Shown in pieces: positions 33,019 to 36,437 of a stretch of 36,437 nucleotides of DNA. The DNA comes from an uncultured Clostridia bacterium (GTDB lineage Bacteria > Bacillota > Clostridia > Lutisporales > Lutisporaceae): assembly GCA_937930535.1 (NCBI GenBank), contig CALGKJ010000121.1, forward strand, positions 1 to 36,437, given 5' to 3'. Made by a program: the position numbers and the translations under genes. Position 1 is the stretch's first letter. Each line of letters begins with the position of its first letter. The notes under the pieces were generated by a model. The model made no database searches, had not been told where the DNA came from, and worked only from the letters and a program-made list of their open reading frames with translations.

Positions 33019-34488
33019 ATGAGTAAGAGGTTTTATTGCTTGATTTTAGTAATAGTACTTATATTTACGTTATTGATTACAGGCATATCTGATGGGGGAA
33101 ATCAGATATCTAAGAATGACGGTTCAGTATATTTATCAGCCATTAAACAAGGAACTAAGGGGAGTTTATATTGGACTAATTTATACAATGGGGAGGAAAG
33201 GCAAAGGATACCATTATATTTCTTTTATATGCTGGGAGGATTAATATTTGGTTCACTAGGCATGACAATAAATCATATATTCTATTTGCTTGGAGTAATA
33301 GGTGCTGTTTTATTTGTTATTGCCATATATAAATTTATAGATCAGATGGAATTAACAGCAAGGGCAAAACTATTTGTCCTAATAATAGCATTTACGTTAA
33401 ATCAGGGGGGGATTAGTGAACTTGCATATCCAGAGGTATATCCTTTTAACACACTTTTGTCATATCCTCATTTAACCCTTTCATCAGCATTGTATTTATT
33501 TATAGTTACAGAACTGCTAAATTTATATAAACACAAGGACAGGTTGGTTTCCACTAAGCTGCTAGCACTAAATGTTTTATTAGGCATAATACACCCCTTT
33601 ATGTTATTTCCAAGCAACTTTATACATCTAGTCTTTATGTTAAGAAAATTAAAAGTGAATCAGGATTTATCACTATATGATAAAATAAAAGCTATTATAG
33701 TAAACTTGACATTTTCAAACCTGTTGATTGCTCCCTACTGCATCTATATTTTTTTATTCTATACTATAACTTCATACTCAAATGAAGTATCACAAGGGGG
33801 ATTATTGCTTGATGTTATGTTTTTTAAGGCAAATATAACAACTATTTTTTTACTGATTATCGGAGTTATATTATCAGTAAAATTCAAACTATTTAGATTA
33901 AGCAGAACACAGTTTATGGACGTTTTTATTATAATGGTTTCAATAGTTATATGCATGCTATGCCCTCTTCCTTTTCAAAGAAGAATTTCTGAAATGTTAG
34001 GATTTTTTATAGCTGTTTTTTTAGCAACAATAATAATTGAAAAAAAGCTGAAAATATTAGCAATTATTTTGGTTTTGATAAATTTGATAAATGCAGTATC
34101 ATTCTTACATACTCAAGAAAATTATGATGTTTATGTTTACAGCCTGCCAAAGGAAGTAGTTGAGCTTCAAAAATATATAGATAATAGAAATATAGAGGGG
34201 TACTTTTTAGCGGATATTTACACTGCCCAGTTTATACCATATATATCACAGAATCCAGTCTATGTAGGGCATTATGCGCTGACCTTGCACTGCAAAGAGA
34301 AGCTTGATAGGTTGTATTCTGATAAAACTGAAGCAGAGTGGATAAATTTTATTGAGGATAATAAATTCGACTTCATATGTTTAAATAAAAAGGACAAGCT
34401 GACCGCATTTATTTTGCCAGCAATAAGACATTTGTATACTCTGTTGTATGAGAATGAAATGTATATTTTGTATGGAGTTGGGATATAA
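33019..34488 (+). CDS. Polytopic membrane protein, possible GT-C-type glycosyltransferase
   Basis: This is a 489-residue protein with about ten membrane helices (first at about 6-22, the last near 370) and a soluble C-terminal domain of about 110 residues. The first outer loop holds acidic residues (S-D-G and N-D-G-S-V-Y near 25-40) and the C-terminal part is globular. This is the form of GT-C-fold enzymes that transfer sugars from polyprenyl carriers on the outer face of the membrane, but no specific motif proves it. I chose the ATG at 33019 because GGGAGG lies 6 nt upstream; an upstream in-frame ATG at 32974 has no such site. It may act with the nearby NAGPA-type enzyme on surface polymers. 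Confidence 0.65.
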   Translation: MSKRFYCLILVIVLIFTLLITGISDGGNQISKNDGSVYLSAIKQGTKGSLYWTNLYNGEERQRIPLYFFYMLGGLIFGSLGMTINHIFYLLGVIGAVLFVIAIYKFIDQMELTARAKLFVLIIAFTLNQGGISELAYPEVYPFNTLLSYPHLTLSSALYLFIVTELLNLYKHKDRLVSTKLLALNVLLGIIHPFMLFPSNFIHLVFMLRKLKVNQDLSLYDKIKAIIVNLTFSNLLIAPYCIYIFLFYTITSYSNEVSQGGLLLDVMFFKANITTIFLLIIGVILSVKFKLFRLSRTQFMDVFIIMVSIVICMLCPLPFQRRISEMLGFFIAVFLATIIIEKKLKILAIILVLINLINAVSFLHTQENYDVYVYSLPKEVVELQKYIDNRNIEGYFLADIYTAQFIPYISQNPVYVGHYALTLHCKEKLDRLYSDKTEAEWINFIEDNKFDFICLNKKDKLTAFILPAIRHLYTLLYENEMYILYGVGI

Positions 34489-34514
34489 GTTATGTTGCCT
34501 GAAGAAAAAAGAAG

Positions 34515-34545
34515 TTGGGGTGTGATTTTTCAGGCTCCACCCCAA
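34515..34545 (-). terminator. Terminator with an overlapping alternative hairpin
   Basis: TTGGGGTG (34515-34522) pairs with CACCCCAA (34538-34545), followed on the minus strand by CTTCTTTTTTCTTC, so it ends the gene at 34604. A competing stem, GCCTGAA (34497-34503) with TTCAGGC (34529-34535), would exclude it. Confidence 0.65.
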
Positions 34546-34603
34546 TACTGTTATCTATGCGGTAGTAAATTAGCTTTGTTAAAAATTCCAATTTACAATA
34601 CTA

Positions 34604-35503
34604 TTATAAGCCTTTTATATAAAAGTAGTTTTCAATACGAGTTAGCATTTTATCATATTCTAATAGCATTTCATCTAGCATATGCTCCTTTTCCTTGATT
34701 TTTTCAATAAGCTTTTGTATTATTAGCTTTTCTTCAAAGTCTAATTCTAAGGCAGTATTATTATAAGCCTTTAGCTCAAGCTTTTTTTCTTTAAGTTTTT
34801 GATTACAGCTGGCTATCTCTGCTATTACCTTTGACTTTGCTTTTTCGCAAACTATATCAACAGAGGCTGTGGGATAAAAAGTATTCAAGGTATTAAGCAT
34901 AAGGTTTTTGTATCTAGTATATATTTCTTCATGCTGCTCAAGCATCGCTTCTGTCAGGTTTTCAAACAAGAACTCAGCAAAGTGTTCAATAATATCATGC
35001 TTATATTCACTCATATTGTGAGGTGTACGATAATTGTTTTGAGTAAAAACAATCCATTTTTCATTAAAGCTGAGATTTCTTACAAACTGCTTGTATCTAA
35101 GCACGTTTTGTGACATTAAAAGTGTGCCTTTCATAATATCATTATTTAGCTTAGGATTATTCCAGATTTCATTTATCATGTCTTTAGTCAGGATACTTCT
35201 AAAAGCAATTTCTTTTATAAGGGAAGCATAAATTAAAAACTGTTTTAAGAAAATCATGTTTACAGAATCATTACTTTTTGTAAAGTCAAATTTAATCTTT
35301 GAAACATATTCTCTTGTTATTTCGCTATTGCCGTGAACAAGTCTGGTTTCGTAGCTGTCAGCCTTTAGCACAGCACTGATTTCTCTTGCTCTCTTGCTTG
35401 GATTGAATTTAAAAGCATTGATAAGACGATACTCATTGTTTTCTGTATCATATAAGATGCCGATATCTATATCCTTGCTGTTGTTTTTAGGGAGACCAAA
35501 CAT
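34604..35503 (-). CDS. Protein of unknown function with C-terminal coiled coil
   Basis: This 299-residue cytoplasmic protein has a mixed N-terminal domain (1-150), a helical middle and a coiled coil at about 230-295 (rich in K, E and L). I do not recognise a family. The start is uncertain: ATG at 35503 has GGAGG at 9 nt, while ATG at 35509 overlaps the preceding gene's stop (ATGA), with the ribosome binding site only 3 nt away. The preceding 53-residue membrane peptide is thus translated in tandem with it. Confidence 0.7.
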   Translation of the reverse strand: MFGLPKNNSKDIDIGILYDTENNEYRLINAFKFNPSKRAREISAVLKADSYETRLVHGNSEITREYVSKIKFDFTKSNDSVNMIFLKQFLIYASLIKEIAFRSILTKDMINEIWNNPKLNNDIMKGTLLMSQNVLRYKQFVRNLSFNEKWIVFTQNNYRTPHNMSEYKHDIIEHFAEFLFENLTEAMLEQHEEIYTRYKNLMLNTLNTFYPTASVDIVCEKAKSKVIAEIASCNQKLKEKKLELKAYNNTALELDFEEKLIIQKLIEKIKEKEHMLDEMLLEYDKMLTRIENYFYIKGL

Positions 35504-35505
35504 AT

Positions 35506-35667
35506 TCATATACCTCCACCATATGATAATATAGAAATTCCTATCAGGCAAAGTCCAAAGGTGTACATTACAGCACTAAGAGTAATAAGCTTCCTTTGTA
35601 TAATTGTAATTATTAATGCTGTTCCGGTTGATACGATGCCTAAAATCAGTGGGACAATTGCATTCAT
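35506..35667 (-). CDS. 53-residue membrane peptide
   Basis: This small gene is below usual length limits. It encodes two hydrophobic helices (about residues 4-23 and 32-48) joined by Q-R-K, with the tail SYGGGI. AGAGGTG lies 6 nt before the ATG at 35667. Its TGA stop overlaps an ATG of the next gene (ATGA). Two-helix form, a good ribosome binding site and the overlap with its neighbour make it likely to be real. The function is unknown; it may be a membrane partner of the coiled-coil protein. Confidence 0.6.
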   Translation of the reverse strand: MNAIVPLILGIVSTGTALIITIIQRKLITLSAVMYTFGLCLIGISILSYGGGI

Positions 35668-35783
35668 TTATTTCACCTCTTCAAAAGGATATTATATACA
35701 TGTCTATATGTAACAATATTATAATGAATGTCTAATAGCAATGACATAAATGCTCTATCCTTGCTTAGCAGTAAGGACATATA

Positions 35784-35819
35784 AAAAAGAAGACCAGTTC
35801 ATTATATGGTCTCCTTTTT
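35784..35819 (-). terminator. Terminator of the 184-residue gene
   Basis: AAAAAGAAGACCA (35784-35796) pairs with TGGTCTCCTTTTT (35807-35819), with one G-U pair on the minus strand and a following T-run. Confidence 0.85.
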
Positions 35820-35821
35820 GC

Positions 35822-36376
35822 TTAGTTATTTGAATTATCATTACTCTTCTGAAGTAATATAGGCAGATTTTTAAATTCTCCGTTATTTTGGCTTAGTTCC
35901 TTTAGTACATTAGTGATTTCTTTTGACATCAGGCTAATTCCTTCCTTGCTCATGCCGCCGAGCAGTTGAACTAAATCTTGCTGTAACTGTTCTTCATTGA
36001 TATTTTTAACTCCGCCTTCGTATAGCTTTTTACTAATGTCTATTATAAGCTGTTCTTTTTCTCTGTTATTTAGTTTATCAAAAGCTATATTTTTTAAATA
36101 ATTAAAGGAAGTAAGCAGCTTTTCTGTATCTACTATTCCTAATTCAGCGTTTTTATTTCTGAAACCATATATCAAGCTAACAATTTTATGTGATATTCCA
36201 GGTGTTAAAAGCTTATCCAGGTATTTACTCATGCTTTCACCTGACCAGAAAAACAAGCTGCAAACTATTGCAATTACTACAATTATAGTGACTGCTACCT
36301 TGGCTGTTTTTTTCATCAACCATATAACTAAAGCAAAAACTAATACAAATCCTATGACTACCTTTAATAGCTCCAT
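35822..36376 (-). CDS. Membrane protein of unknown function
   Basis: This 184-residue protein has two membrane helices close together (about 4-20 and 26-45), then a cytoplasmic or external helical domain of about 140 residues with several E/K/Q-rich helices. I do not recognise a family. The ATG has AGGAGGAG upstream. A -10 box TATAAT on the minus strand lies at 36416-36421; its -35 box would lie beyond the end of the window. It is followed by a strong terminator. Confidence 0.7.
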   Translation of the reverse strand: MELLKVVIGFVLVFALVIWLMKKTAKVAVTIIVVIAIVCSLFFWSGESMSKYLDKLLTPGISHKIVSLIYGFRNKNAELGIVDTEKLLTSFNYLKNIAFDKLNNREKEQLIIDISKKLYEGGVKNINEEQLQQDLVQLLGGMSKEGISLMSKEITNVLKELSQNNGEFKNLPILLQKSNDNSNN

Positions 36377-36437
36377 GGCTTTCTCCTCCTATAACAAGAT
36401 TACTATATTTTCTATATTATAGTAGGAATAGTTAATT

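Overview
The window is AT-rich, with strong AAAGGAGG-type ribosome binding sites, many TTG starts, S-layer-homology (SLH) surface protein, lipoproteins and consensus TTGACA-17-TATAAT promoters. This points to a low-GC Firmicute, most likely a Clostridium-like anaerobe. There are no rRNA, tRNA or CRISPR features. Most genes lie on the minus strand, and almost every transcription unit ends in a clear hairpin terminator.

Layout. At 1-180 there is a candidate C-rich small RNA with its own promoter and terminator. At 258-6828 lie two secreted surface genes, an SLH-anchored protein and a 1520-residue protein of about 13 Ig-like modules; a 223-bp inverted-repeat element sits between them and supplies the stop codon of the larger one. 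At 7189-8688 a plus-strand pair encodes a small unknown protein and a thioredoxin/CcdA-type membrane redox protein. At 8812-17887 there is a minus-strand run of membrane, lipoprotein, SIMPL-domain, HD-GYP and unknown proteins, including a possible YtxC relative. At 18203-22640 lie the subunits of a type IIA topoisomerase; the A subunit has no GyrA box, so it looks like topoisomerase IV (parE, parC). At 22817-23677 a membrane protein is coupled to a MazF/PemK-type RNase, with no usual antitoxin gene beside it.

The most distinctive part is 24404-28004. A promoter and a 508-residue probable replication initiator are followed by 14 copies of a 20-bp iteron in four blocks, then a second, unrecognised 335-residue gene that may also serve replication, then four DnaA-box-like 9-mers in the same orientation spaced 11-12 bp apart. 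This looks like a complete iteron-plus-DnaA origin. It suggests that the window belongs to a large plasmid or chromid, or to such an element integrated in a chromosome; the sequence alone cannot separate these, and topoisomerase IV genes are often chromosomal.

The right part (28288-36376) encodes an NAGPA-type phosphodiester glycosidase homologue, a membrane-anchored protein with an acidic linker, several proteins I do not recognise, a polytopic membrane protein of glycosyltransferase-C type and a 53-residue membrane peptide. A family of palindromic repeats (GGGAAGCAA...TTGCTTCCC, often joined to a TAGGGTTTTTAGCT palindrome) recurs in at least four intergenic sites. Overall the window combines a replication/topology core with a large set of cell-envelope genes of mostly unknown role.
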